NCBI RefSeq assembly: GCF_051857475.1
Contig: NZ_JBPZGZ010000001.1
Coordinates: forward strand, 1,948,047 to 2,012,046
DNA length: 64,000 nt
DNA from: Pelomonas sp051857475
Lineage (GTDB): Bacteria > Pseudomonadota > Gammaproteobacteria > Burkholderiales > Burkholderiaceae_C
Direction: 5' to 3'
Part shown: in pieces, positions 34,811-42,367 of the stretch
Position numbering within the stretch: the first letter of the stretch is position 1
Layout of the letters: each line of letters begins with the position of its first letter
Translations under genes and position numbers: made by a program
The notes under the pieces: generated by a model
What the model saw: only the letters and a program-made list of their open reading frames with translations
Databases searched by the model: none
Told to the model about the DNA's origin: nothing

Positions 34811-35698
34811 TTAGTTGTCCCGCTCTACAACGGAGTCGGCCAGCAGGCTGAGGTGGCTCACATCGGCCAGGCCGCTGGCAGCCAGCGCCGCCTTGGCTTC
34901 CGCGCGCAACTGCTGCGCCAGCGCGCGTGCGGCCTCCAGGCCCAGCACGCTGACATAGGTGGGCTTGTTGGCGTCCTGATCCTTGCCGGCCGTCTTGCCC
35001 AGCACTTCGGAATCCTGCGTCACGTCCAGGATGTCGTCGACCACCTGGAAGGCCAGGCCCAGGGCCGAGCCGTAGTCCGACAGCGACTGGGTGGCCTGCG
35101 CCGAGGCCGGTCCGCAGGCTGCGCCCATCATGACGCTGGCCTGCAGCAGCACGCCGGTCTTGCGGCGGTGCATGTCGCGCAGCGTGCGCTCATCCAGGGC
35201 CTTGCCGATGCTGGCCAGATCGATGGCCTGTCCGCCGGCCATGCCGTCGTGGCCGGCCGAGCGGGCCAGCAGCGCGCACAGGCGCGCCTGCAGGGCCGGC
35301 GCGATGCCGGTGTCCGGCGTCAACACGTCGAAGGCCAGGGCCTGCATGGCATCGCCCGCCAGCATGGCCTGGGCCTCGCCGAAGGCCACGTGGGTCGTCG
35401 GCTTGCCGCGGCGCATCACGTCGTCATCCATGCAGGGCATGTCGTCGTGCACCAGCGAGTAGGCATGGATGAGCTCGACCGCGCAGGCCGCACGCATGGC
35501 GGCAAAGCTGTCGCCCCCCACCGCGGCGCAGCTTGCCTGCACCAGCAAGGGGCGAAGACGCTTGCCTCCACCCAGCACTGCATAACGCATCGCCTCGCCG
35601 AGGCCGGCCGGCGCAGTGGCGGGAACGAGATCGTCCAGCGCCGCTTCGAAAGCGTTCAAAGACGCCTGCACCCAGCGGTCAAAGTCCTGTGCATTCAA
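34811..35698 (-). CDS. ispA: Farnesyl diphosphate synthase (polyprenyl synthetase)
   Basis: 295 aa. The first Asp-rich motif is in YSLVHDDMPCMDDDVMRRG and the second in FQVVDDILDVTQD, with GGGKRLRPLLV near the start. It condenses IPP with DMAPP and GPP to farnesyl diphosphate. The only in-frame start near the 5' end is a TTG at 35698 that overlaps the xseB stop (TTGA), implying translational coupling. The neighbouring dxs supplies its precursors. Confidence 0.95.
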   Translation of the reverse strand: MNAQDFDRWVQASLNAFEAALDDLVPATAPAGLGEAMRYAVLGGGKRLRPLLVQASCAAVGGDSFAAMRAACAVELIHAYSLVHDDMPCMDDDVMRRGKPTTHVAFGEAQAMLAGDAMQALAFDVLTPDTGIAPALQARLCALLARSAGHDGMAGGQAIDLASIGKALDERTLRDMHRRKTGVLLQASVMMGAACGPASAQATQSLSDYGSALGLAFQVVDDILDVTQDSEVLGKTAGKDQDANKPTYVSVLGLEAARALAQQLRAEAKAALAASGLADVSHLSLLADSVVERDN

Positions 35699-35955
35699 GA
35701 TTCAGGGCCCTCCCAGGCCTTCAGTTCGGCGCCGTCCAGCAACTTCACCTGCTGCTCGACGGCTTGCAGCCTGCCGCGGCACAAGGCCAGCAGCTCGGCG
35801 CCGCGCTTGTAGCTGTGCAACAGCTGATCCAGCGGCAACTGCTGCCCCTCCATGGCCGCCACCATGCGCTCCAGCTCGTCGAGCGCCTGCTCGTAGCTGA
35901 GATCGGCATCGGCGTCGGTCGCGACGGCCTTGGTGCGGGGAGAGGACTTTGTCAT
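35695..35955 (-). CDS. xseB: Exonuclease VII small subunit
   Basis: 86 aa. The conserved XseB helix pair is plain: LSYEQALDELERMVAAMEGQQLPLDQLL and YKRGAELLALCRGRLQAVEQQVKLL. It forms the small subunits of exonuclease VII, which degrades single-stranded DNA; the large subunit xseA is not in the window. The ATG at 35955 is chosen by comparison with the family. It is the first gene of the xseB-ispA-dxs operon. Confidence 0.95.
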   Translation of the reverse strand: MTKSSPRTKAVATDADADLSYEQALDELERMVAAMEGQQLPLDQLLHSYKRGAELLALCRGRLQAVEQQVKLLDGAELKAWEGPES

Positions 35956-36184
35956 TTCAAAACGCGAAACGGCAATTGTAGTCAGCGGACCCGGGCATTC
36001 CCGTAAGCGCCCGTCACCGCCCGCCGCCACCGCGCGACGGCATGGGTAGAATCCCGGACCTCTCGCCCGAGCGCGCACGCGCGCGGCACCTTCTCCACCA
36101 CCTAGCAACCTGGCCGACTCGGCAACCCCGAGATGCGCCGGAGGGACGCAGCACCTCTACTCGCCTGAAAGACCCGCCTGGATC
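35956..36184 (+). promoter_or_regulatory. Divergent leader region with possible structured RNA
   Basis: This gap must contain the promoters for xseB (minus) and the Rieske gene (plus). Near the Rieske start, about 36105-36175, CTCGG-CAACC-CCGAG forms a hairpin followed by GC-rich pairing segments. It resembles a structured 5' leader, but I cannot match it to a known riboswitch class. Confidence 0.3.
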
Positions 36185-37297
36185 ATGTCCGACCTGAGCC
36201 TCCCCGTCTCGGCGCTACAACGCAGCCAGACTCAGCTCCCGGTGAGCGCCTATTTCGATTCCGAACTGTTCCAGCGCGAGCAGGCCAGCATCTTCCAGCG
36301 AGGGCCCCGCTACGTCGGCCATGCGCTGGCCGTCCCTGAAATCGGCGACCACTACGCCCTGCCCCAGGAAGGCGAAGGCCGCGCCCTGGTGCGCTCGGCC
36401 TCGGGGCTGGAGCTGATCTCCAATGTCTGCCGCCACCGCCAGGCGCTGATGCTCCGGGGCCGTGGCAACACCCAGGCCAATATCGTCTGTCCCCTGCATC
36501 GCTGGACATATTCACATCAGGGCGAGCTGATTGGTGCACCGCACTTCGACCACGACCCCTGCCTGAACCTGAACCGCTACAAGCTGCAGGAATGGAACGG
36601 CCTGCTGTTCGAGGACAACGGCCATGACGTGGCCGCCGAACTGGCCCAGCTCGGCCCCCGCGCCCAGCTCGACTTCTCCGGCTATGTGCTCGACAAGGTC
36701 CAGGTCCACGAGTGCAACTACAACTGGAAGACCTTCATCGAGGTCTACCTCGAGGACTACCACGTCGGCCCCTTCCACCCCGGCCTCGGCGCCTTCGTCA
36801 GCTGCGACGACCTGGCCTGGGAGTTCGGCAAGCACCATTCGGTGCAGACGGTGGGCGTGCACAAGGGGCTGGAGCGCCCGGGCTCGCCGGTCTACCAGCG
36901 CTGGCATGACGAGCTGCTGAAGTACCGCGAGGGCCGTCCGCCCGAGGCCGGCGCCATCTGGCTGACCTACTACCCGCACATCATGGTCGAGTGGTACCCG
37001 CATGTGCTGGTCGTGTCGACGCTGCACCCGGTGTCGCCGCAGAAGACCGTCAACCTCGTCGAGTTCTACTACCCCGAGGAGATCGCCGCCTTCGAGCGCG
37101 ACTTCGTCGAGGCCCACCAGGCCGCCTACATGGAAACCTGCGTGGAAGACGACGAGATCGCCGAGCGCATGGATGCCGGCCGCAAGGCCCTGATGATGCG
37201 CGGCGACAACGAGACCGGCCCCTACCAGAGCCCGATGGAAGACGGCATGCAGCACTTCCACGAGTGGTACCGGAACGAGATCGGCGCGCCGCTGTAA
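36185..37297 (+). CDS. Rieske 2Fe-2S ring-hydroxylating oxygenase, alpha subunit type
   Basis: 370 aa. The Rieske centre is exact: Cys82-x-His84 and Cys102-x2-His105, spaced 17 residues (VCRHRQ and VCPLHRWTY). The catalytic domain shows NYNWKTFIEVYLEDYHVGPFHPG, carrying the Asn-Asp-His-His set for the mononuclear iron. Such enzymes hydroxylate or demethylate aromatic or amine substrates and need a separate reductase, which is not here. Its position beside xseB-ispA-dxs recurs in Burkholderiales as far as I recall. Translation is coupled (TAATG) to the EamA gene. Confidence 0.9.
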   Translation: MSDLSLPVSALQRSQTQLPVSAYFDSELFQREQASIFQRGPRYVGHALAVPEIGDHYALPQEGEGRALVRSASGLELISNVCRHRQALMLRGRGNTQANIVCPLHRWTYSHQGELIGAPHFDHDPCLNLNRYKLQEWNGLLFEDNGHDVAAELAQLGPRAQLDFSGYVLDKVQVHECNYNWKTFIEVYLEDYHVGPFHPGLGAFVSCDDLAWEFGKHHSVQTVGVHKGLERPGSPVYQRWHDELLKYREGRPPEAGAIWLTYYPHIMVEWYPHVLVVSTLHPVSPQKTVNLVEFYYPEEIAAFERDFVEAHQAAYMETCVEDDEIAERMDAGRKALMMRGDNETGPYQSPMEDGMQHFHEWYRNEIGAPL

Positions 37298-38199
37298 TGC
37301 CCGCTCCGCTGCTCATGGTGGCGGCGACGCTGCTGTTCGCCACCATGGGGGTCTGCGTCAAGCTGGCCAGCGAGTTCTACGCGGCCAGCGAGATCGTCAT
37401 GTACCGCGGCCTGGTGGGCTCGGTCATGATGGCCGTGCTGTCGCATCGCGCCGGCATCAGCCTCAAGACCCGCCTGCCCGGCATGCATCTGTGGCGCAGC
37501 ATCTCCGGCGTCACCTCGCTGTGCCTGTGGTTCTATGCCATCGGCAAGCTGCCCCTGGCCACGGCCATGACGCTGAACTACATGTCGTCGGTGTGGATGG
37601 CCCTCTTCCTGCTCGGCGGCGCCGTGCTGATGGGCGCCCAGCGCCTGGACTGGCGGTTGATGGCTTCGGTACTGCTGGGCTTCGTCGGTGTCGCCCTGAT
37701 CCTGCGGCCCACGCTGGACCAGCAGCAGCTCTGGCACGGCCTGTCCGGCCTGCTGTCCGGCATGATCGCCGCGATGGCCTATCTGCAGGTCACGGCCCTG
37801 GGCCGCGTCGGCGAGCCCGAGCTGCGCGTCGTCTTCTATTTCTCGGTCGGCGGCTGCGTGGCCGGCGCCGTCATCACCGCCATCGCCGAGGGCGGCCTGC
37901 ACAGCCACACCTGGTGGGGCGCCAGTCTGCTGCTGGCCGTCGGCGTGCTGGCCACCACCGCCCAGGTCTGCCTGACGCGGGCCTATTCCATCGGGCGGCC
38001 GCTGGTGAACGCCTGCCTGCAATACCTGGGCATCGTGTTCTCCTTCATCTACGGCATGCTGCTGTTCAAGGACCCGCTGACCTGGTACGCCTTCTTCGGC
38101 ATGCTGCTCATCATCGGCGCTGGCATTGCGGCCACGCTGCTGCGCAGCAAGGTCGCACCCCCAGCAAAAGACAGCCAGTTCAACCCCGCTGAGTCATGA
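37297..38199 (+). CDS. EamA/DMT-family transporter
   Basis: 300 aa with ten predicted membrane helices in two EamA repeats (MPAPLLMVAATLLFATMGV, MALFLLGGAVLMG, then GMIAAMAYLQVTALG and LVNACLQYLGIVFSFIYGMLLF). The ATG overlaps the stop of the Rieske oxygenase gene, so it may export or import the substrate or product of that enzyme; this is inference. Repeat copy C starts at the base after its stop. Confidence 0.87.
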   Translation: MPAPLLMVAATLLFATMGVCVKLASEFYAASEIVMYRGLVGSVMMAVLSHRAGISLKTRLPGMHLWRSISGVTSLCLWFYAIGKLPLATAMTLNYMSSVWMALFLLGGAVLMGAQRLDWRLMASVLLGFVGVALILRPTLDQQQLWHGLSGLLSGMIAAMAYLQVTALGRVGEPELRVVFYFSVGGCVAGAVITAIAEGGLHSHTWWGASLLLAVGVLATTAQVCLTRAYSIGRPLVNACLQYLGIVFSFIYGMLLFKDPLTWYAFFGMLLIIGAGIAATLLRSKVAPPAKDSQFNPAES

Positions 38200-38336
38200 A
38201 GCCCCTCGTCCAGCCGCACACCGCTGAACGCGGTGCGTCTGACCGGTCCCCCGAGGGGACGGCGATGCTTGCGGCATCGAGCCGCAAGCACATCGCCAGA
38301 CGGGCCGGCTCGGGAGCGGCCCAGCGCTCGGCCCGG
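38200..38336 (+). repeat. Structured 3'-UTR repeat, copy C (after the EamA gene)
   Basis: The third copy, inverted relative to A and B on the plus strand but in the same orientation relative to its upstream gene. It starts directly after TGA with AGCCCCTCGTCC, as copy A does after uvrD. It keeps GTCCCC/GGGGAC and the long stem TGCTTGCGGC / GCCGCAAGCA. An extra hairpin, ACCGC-TGAAC-GCGGT, fills the variable part. Confidence 0.8.
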
Positions 38337-38362
38337 AATCGATCGCCGAATGGATCATTGAC

Positions 38363-39178
38363 ATGAAGACCTACACGACCCTCATCTCCCCCGCCGAACT
38401 GCGCGCGCTGTCCAACCCGCTGATCATCGAGTGCAGCTTCGACCTCGCCGACACCGAGGCCGGTGAGCGTGCCTACGCGGCCGGCCACATCCCGGGCGCC
38501 TTCTATCTGCACCTGGACCGCGACCTCTGCGGTGACAAGACTGCCGCCGACGGCTCTTTCCGCGGCCGCCACCCGCTGCCCGAGCGCGAGACCTTCGCCG
38601 CCACCCTGCGCCGCCTGGGCCTGCCCCCCGGCCGCCAGGTCGTCGCCTACGACCGCCAGGGTGGCCCCTACGGCGCCCATCTGTGGTGGATGCTGCGCTG
38701 GCTGGGTCATGCCGAGATCGCCGTGCTGGACGGTGCCTGGGAAGGCGAGATGTCGACCGATGTGCCGACGGCCACGCCCAGCGATTGGCAACCTGGCGAG
38801 CCGCTGGTCAGCCAGATCGATGCCGCCACGCTGCTGAAGAAGCTCGGCAGCGTCCGCCTCATCGACGCCCGTGCCGCCGAGCGCTTCCGCGGCGAGGTCG
38901 AGCCCCTGGACAAGGCCGCCGGCCACATCCCCGGCGCCAGCAATCGCTTCTTCAAGGACAACCTCGGTGCCGACGGCCGCTTCAAGCCGGTTGAGCAACT
39001 GCGCGCCGAACTGCAGCCCCTGGCCGCCGACGTCGTCGTGCACCAGTGCGGCTCCGGCGTGACGGCCTGTCACAACCTGCTCGCCATGGCCCACGCCGGC
39101 CTCGGCGACGGCCTGCTCTATCCCGGCTCCTGGAGCGAATGGTCGTCCGACCCGCGCCGCCCCATCGCCAAGGGCTGA
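38363..39178 (+). CDS. Thiosulfate/3-mercaptopyruvate sulfurtransferase
   Basis: 271 aa with two rhodanese domains. The first (LIIECSFDLADTEAGERAYAAGHIPGAFYLHLD) is structural. The second (VRLIDARAAERFRGEVEP...DKAAGHIPGASNR) carries the active-site loop HQCGSGVTACH with the catalytic Cys near residue 230. The CGSGVTA loop favours 3-mercaptopyruvate as donor, as in SseA, over thiosulfate (CRKGVTA). It is cytoplasmic. It lies just behind repeat copy C and is probably transcribed from its own promoter. Confidence 0.9.
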   Translation: MKTYTTLISPAELRALSNPLIIECSFDLADTEAGERAYAAGHIPGAFYLHLDRDLCGDKTAADGSFRGRHPLPERETFAATLRRLGLPPGRQVVAYDRQGGPYGAHLWWMLRWLGHAEIAVLDGAWEGEMSTDVPTATPSDWQPGEPLVSQIDAATLLKKLGSVRLIDARAAERFRGEVEPLDKAAGHIPGASNRFFKDNLGADGRFKPVEQLRAELQPLAADVVVHQCGSGVTACHNLLAMAHAGLGDGLLYPGSWSEWSSDPRRPIAKG

Positions 39179-39259
39179 CGCACAAAGGCTTGATCTCCGA
39201 CAAGCATTCCGTCCCCCGTTGGGCCACACTGTGGTTCTCCGCAACGACTGGAGGACCGA

Positions 39260-39694
39260 ATGTTCAAGCGCATCCTCGTCCCCACTGACGGCTCCGACAT
39301 CACCGCCCACGCGGTGGACACCGCCATCCAGCTCGCCAAGGTGCACGGCGCCCAGCTGCTGACGCTCAGCGTCATGGAGCCCTTTCCCTACAGCGCGGTC
39401 TCCGAGATCCAGCCGGTACCGCCCCAGGAGTTCATCGACGCCCAGCTGCGCGTCGCCACGCAGCGCGTCGAGGCCGTCAGCGCGTCGGCTGCGGCCGCCG
39501 GACTCTCCTGCAAGGCGCACACGGCCGAGGCCCTGCATGCCTGGGAAGCCATCGTCGACCACGCCAAGGCCGAGAACGTCGACCTCATCGTCATGGCCTC
39601 GCACGGCCGCAAGGGCTTTGCGGCCCTGCTGCTGGGCAGCGAGGCGCAGAAGGTGCTGACCCACATCGAGACGCCGGTGCTCATCGTCAAATAA
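39260..39694 (+). CDS. Universal stress protein (UspA family)
   Basis: 144 aa single Usp domain. It starts MFKRILVPTDGSDITAHAV and ends with IVMASHGRKGFAALLLGSEAQKVLTHIETPVLIVK, which contains the G-x2-G-x9-G-(S/T) ATP-binding loop pattern. GGAGG lies 8 nt before the ATG. Usp proteins accumulate under starvation and stress; a specific role is not known here. Confidence 0.93.
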   Translation: MFKRILVPTDGSDITAHAVDTAIQLAKVHGAQLLTLSVMEPFPYSAVSEIQPVPPQEFIDAQLRVATQRVEAVSASAAAAGLSCKAHTAEALHAWEAIVDHAKAENVDLIVMASHGRKGFAALLLGSEAQKVLTHIETPVLIVK

Positions 39695-39700
39695 AGCGAG

Positions 39701-40399
39701 CTAGGCCTTCTCGTGCGGAGGCCAGCAATGCGTTCCCCCGCCAGTTTCCGCGACGGCCTGGCGCCAAACGTGTTCCGGAAACAGGTCTCGCGCCGCCAGT
39801 TCGCCAATGAACTGAACCCCGCCTCGGGCTTCAGTTGGAACGATCACGCGGGTCTCGGTGCTGCGCAGAGAAATCAGAATGAGATCCGAGTTGGCAAGCC
39901 CTTCATCCTTGAAGCAGACCCGCTCGACGTCCGGCCAGAAGAATCTCTGATTCCATCGCTCCTCAAGGCCATCCAGCACCTTTGTCGCTGCACCACTTTC
40001 GTCAAATTCAACGGCCAATTGCTCGCTGATGGGCTTGGCCGGCGCAGCGAATCCGAACCGCGTTGCCCATAAATACATGGCGGCGGGAACGCCGAAGACA
40101 CCGCAAAAGAGCAATGCGTTCAGCACCGACACATCGCTGCGGCGGCCCATGAAGAAGGGTGCGTCCATCAGCGCCGATCCCAAATTGGCCAAGCCGGCGC
40201 AAGCAATGCAGAGCGCGATGAAGGCGCCAACTATCTGAGCCGCCCTGCCCTTGAGCACGCACACGAGTGCGATGGCAAAGCAGAAAGCCCCGAACAGATA
40301 GGCTCCCCATGAGTGATCTGAGCCCTTCGGCGGAGTCACCATCACAAGGCCGAACACGCTGGCGAACAGCGCGAGGATCACGCGAGCAAGCCACGACAT
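39701..40399 (-). CDS. Hypothetical membrane protein, 232 aa
   Basis: Four N-terminal membrane helices are visible (VILALFASVFGLVMV, GAYLFGAFCFAIALVCVL, IVGAFIALCIACAGLANLG, VLNALLFCGVFGVPAAMYLW), followed by a cytoplasmic domain of about 115 residues (ISEQLAVEFDESGAATKVLDGLEERWNQRFF). The composition is less GC-biased than its neighbours, suggesting transfer. No family is recognised. It converges on the Usp gene with only 6 bp between the stops. Confidence 0.6.
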   Translation of the reverse strand: MSWLARVILALFASVFGLVMVTPPKGSDHSWGAYLFGAFCFAIALVCVLKGRAAQIVGAFIALCIACAGLANLGSALMDAPFFMGRRSDVSVLNALLFCGVFGVPAAMYLWATRFGFAAPAKPISEQLAVEFDESGAATKVLDGLEERWNQRFFWPDVERVCFKDEGLANSDLILISLRSTETRVIVPTEARGGVQFIGELAARDLFPEHVWRQAVAETGGGTHCWPPHEKA

Positions 40400-40485
40400 T
40401 CGGAGCTATTCAAGTCAGCCACATCGAATGGAAGCTTAGCAGTGCATCGCGAGGATGCCTGTTCACCTGTAGAGAACCCAACGCG

Positions 40486-40638
40486 CTACGGGCACCGCAC
40501 GGGCGTCGATGGACAGACACCCATCACCGCCGGTGTCAACTCCGGCGGCGGCGCGTGCGCGGCGCTGACAAGCAAGACGGCTGCGCCGGCAATGGCGATG
40601 AAGAAGGTCCACAGAAGGCGTTGGGTGGAGGCTTGCAT
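40486..40638 (-). CDS. Putative 50-aa exported peptide
   Basis: The reading frame starts MQASTQRLLWTFFIAIAGAA and continues VLLVSAAHAPPPELTP, a hydrophobic segment with an AHA cleavage site, so a short secreted or membrane peptide is possible. GAGGA lies 7 nt before the ATG. It is divergent from the MipA gene, and the twin operator lies between them. It is too short for a homology-based call; translation is unproven. The rest of the 40400-40889 interval holds only the operator region. Confidence 0.4.
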   Translation of the reverse strand: MQASTQRLLWTFFIAIAGAAVLLVSAAHAPPPELTPAVMGVCPSTPVRCP

Positions 40639-40773
40639 GTCGTGTCCTCGGTGACGTGAGCGTTGGAGCCCGGCGATGCCGAGGCGGCGGCCGCGGCACG
40701 CAGCAGGCCTGCTGCGGCCCAGGCCAGGCGGGAAGGAGGTGTGAATCGCATCGGATCGACTGTTCGGCCAACC

Positions 40774-40837
40774 GACTTTCCGGGGACTTACCGCGCCAGG
40801 CCCCGCACCGCAGTCGGGCCGGTAAGTCGTCGGTAAG
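40774..40837. promoter_or_regulatory. Twin response-regulator-type operator upstream of the MipA gene
   Basis: The plus strand at 40775-40792 reads ACTTTCC then ACTTACC, 11 bp apart. The minus strand at 40837-40821 reads CTTACC, five bases, CTTACC, also 11 bp apart. Both carry the same flanks (GACTTACCG). Direct half-sites repeating every 11 bp are typical of OmpR/PmrA-type regulators. The two copies face opposite ways, towards the MipA gene and the small peptide gene. Confidence 0.6.
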
Positions 40838-40889
40838 ACGGCCGCACCGACGATGAGCGCCCTTTCACCCTGCCCCTCCGGGAACGCCC

Positions 40890-41681
40890 ATGCGACCGCT
40901 GTACCTTTCTCTCCCCCAACGCCTGGCCTTGTCGTGTGCTGCGATGGCACCGCTGATGGCCGCGGCCGCTCCCGGCGCCCAGGAGGGCCAGGCCTCGCCC
41001 TGGGCCCTGGGTATCGCGGCGATCTCCAAGCAGCAGCCCTATGCGGGCATGGACCGCGAGACCCGCGTGCTGCCCCTGCTGAGCTACGAGAACAGCTGGT
41101 TCAAGTTCAGCGGCCTGGGCGCCGAGATCAAGCTGCCGCGCCTGGGGCTGAACGACAAGCAATCCATCGACTTCCGGCTGCTGGGCCGCTTCGACATGGG
41201 CGGCTACGAGGCCGACGACGCGCCCATCCTGAAGGGCATGGACGAGCGCAAGAGCGGCTTCTGGATGGGCGCCAAGGCGACTTGGCGCAACGACGTCGCC
41301 CACCTGAGCGCCGACTGGTCGGCGGACGCCTCGGGCCACAGCAAGGGCCAGCGCTTCGGGCTCAGCCTGGAGAAGACCTTGCGCTTCGGACCGCAGCTGA
41401 TGCTGACGCCGCGCCTGGGCGCAACGTGGCTGGACAAGAAATACGTCGACTACTATTTCGGCGTCCGCAGCCACGAGGCCAACGCTGGCCGCGCAGCCCA
41501 CACCGGCAAGGCCGGCGTCAACACCGAGCTGGGCCTGCACAGCGCCTATCTATTCGACCGCCACCACTCCATGTTCCTCGACGTCGGCGTCACCCGCCTG
41601 GCCAAGGAAATCAAGAACAGCCCGCTGGTCGACCGCTCGACCGAGAACCGCGTGCTGCTGGGCTATCTCTACCGCTTCTGA
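40890..41681 (+). CDS. MipA/OmpV family outer-membrane protein
   Basis: 263 aa with signal peptide (LALSCAAMAPLMAAAAPGAQ). The mature part is beta-rich: WALGIAAISKQQPYAGMDRETRVLPLLSYEN, WFKFSGLGAEIKLPRLG, and a C-terminus LLGYLYRF with the terminal Phe of barrel proteins. MipA/OmpV proteins act as scaffolds for murein synthesis or as stress-related pores. The stop overlaps the start of the response regulator (TGATG), so the membrane protein and the two-component genes form one operon. Confidence 0.87.
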   Translation: MRPLYLSLPQRLALSCAAMAPLMAAAAPGAQEGQASPWALGIAAISKQQPYAGMDRETRVLPLLSYENSWFKFSGLGAEIKLPRLGLNDKQSIDFRLLGRFDMGGYEADDAPILKGMDERKSGFWMGAKATWRNDVAHLSADWSADASGHSKGQRFGLSLEKTLRFGPQLMLTPRLGATWLDKKYVDYYFGVRSHEANAGRAAHTGKAGVNTELGLHSAYLFDRHHSMFLDVGVTRLAKEIKNSPLVDRSTENRVLLGYLYRF

Positions 41682-42367
41682 TGAATCGCATCCTGCTGGT
41701 CGAGGATCACGAACGGCTGGCGCAGCTCATCAGCCAGGGGCTGGCCAACGCCGGCATCGCCGTCGACGTCGTCGACCGGGTCAGTGCGGCCTGGGCGGCC
41801 CTGCAGCAGATCCCCTACCGCGCGCTGGTGCTGGACCGCGGCCTGCCCGGCGGTGACGGCCTGGAACTGCTGAAGCGGCTGCGCGACGCCGACCTCGGCA
41901 CGCCCTGTCTGGTGCTGACCGCGCGCGACGCCCTGCACGACCGCGTCGAGGGGCTGGAGGCCGGCGCCGACGACTACCTGGCCAAGCCCTTCGCCATGGA
42001 CGAGATGGTGGCGCGCGTGCGCGCGCTGCTGCGCCGGCCGGCACAGAGCCGCACGCTCGCGCCCCGGCTGGGCGACCTGCAACTGCACCCCGACGCCGGC
42101 ACCCTTGGCTGCGGCGACGAGAGCGTCACGCTGGCGGCGGCCGAGATGCAGATCATGCTGCTGCTGGTGGAGAAGGCCGGCGAGACCGTCAGGCGCGGCG
42201 CCCTCGAAGCGGCCGGTTGGGGGCTGGACGAGGCGGTCACGCCCAACGCGCTGGACGTGGCCCTGCACCGCCTGCGCCGCAAGCTGGGAGCCGTGGGCTC
42301 ACGCCAGCGCATCGTCAACGTGAGGAATCTGGGATATGCGCTTCGTGAATCGGGCGTGGACGAATAG
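41681..42367 (+). CDS. OmpR/PhoB-type response regulator (system 1)
   Basis: 228 aa. Receiver domain with acidic pair VEDHE, phosphorylation site Asp52 in LVLDRGLPGGDGLELL, Thr in VLTARDAL and Lys in DDYLAKPF. The C-terminal winged helix ends ALDVALHRLRRKLG and RIVNVRNLGYAL. It is coupled to the MipA gene upstream and overlaps the kinase gene by 32 bp. It is the natural candidate to bind the twin operator at 40774. Confidence 0.93.
   Translation: MNRILLVEDHERLAQLISQGLANAGIAVDVVDRVSAAWAALQQIPYRALVLDRGLPGGDGLELLKRLRDADLGTPCLVLTARDALHDRVEGLEAGADDYLAKPFAMDEMVARVRALLRRPAQSRTLAPRLGDLQLHPDAGTLGCGDESVTLAAAEMQIMLLLVEKAGETVRRGALEAAGWGLDEAVTPNALDVALHRLRRKLGAVGSRQRIVNVRNLGYALRESGVDE

Noticed and set aside
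36100..36184. SAM-type riboswitch
   Set aside because: Segments such as GGCAACC recall one, but the required core helices and pseudoknot could not be drawn.
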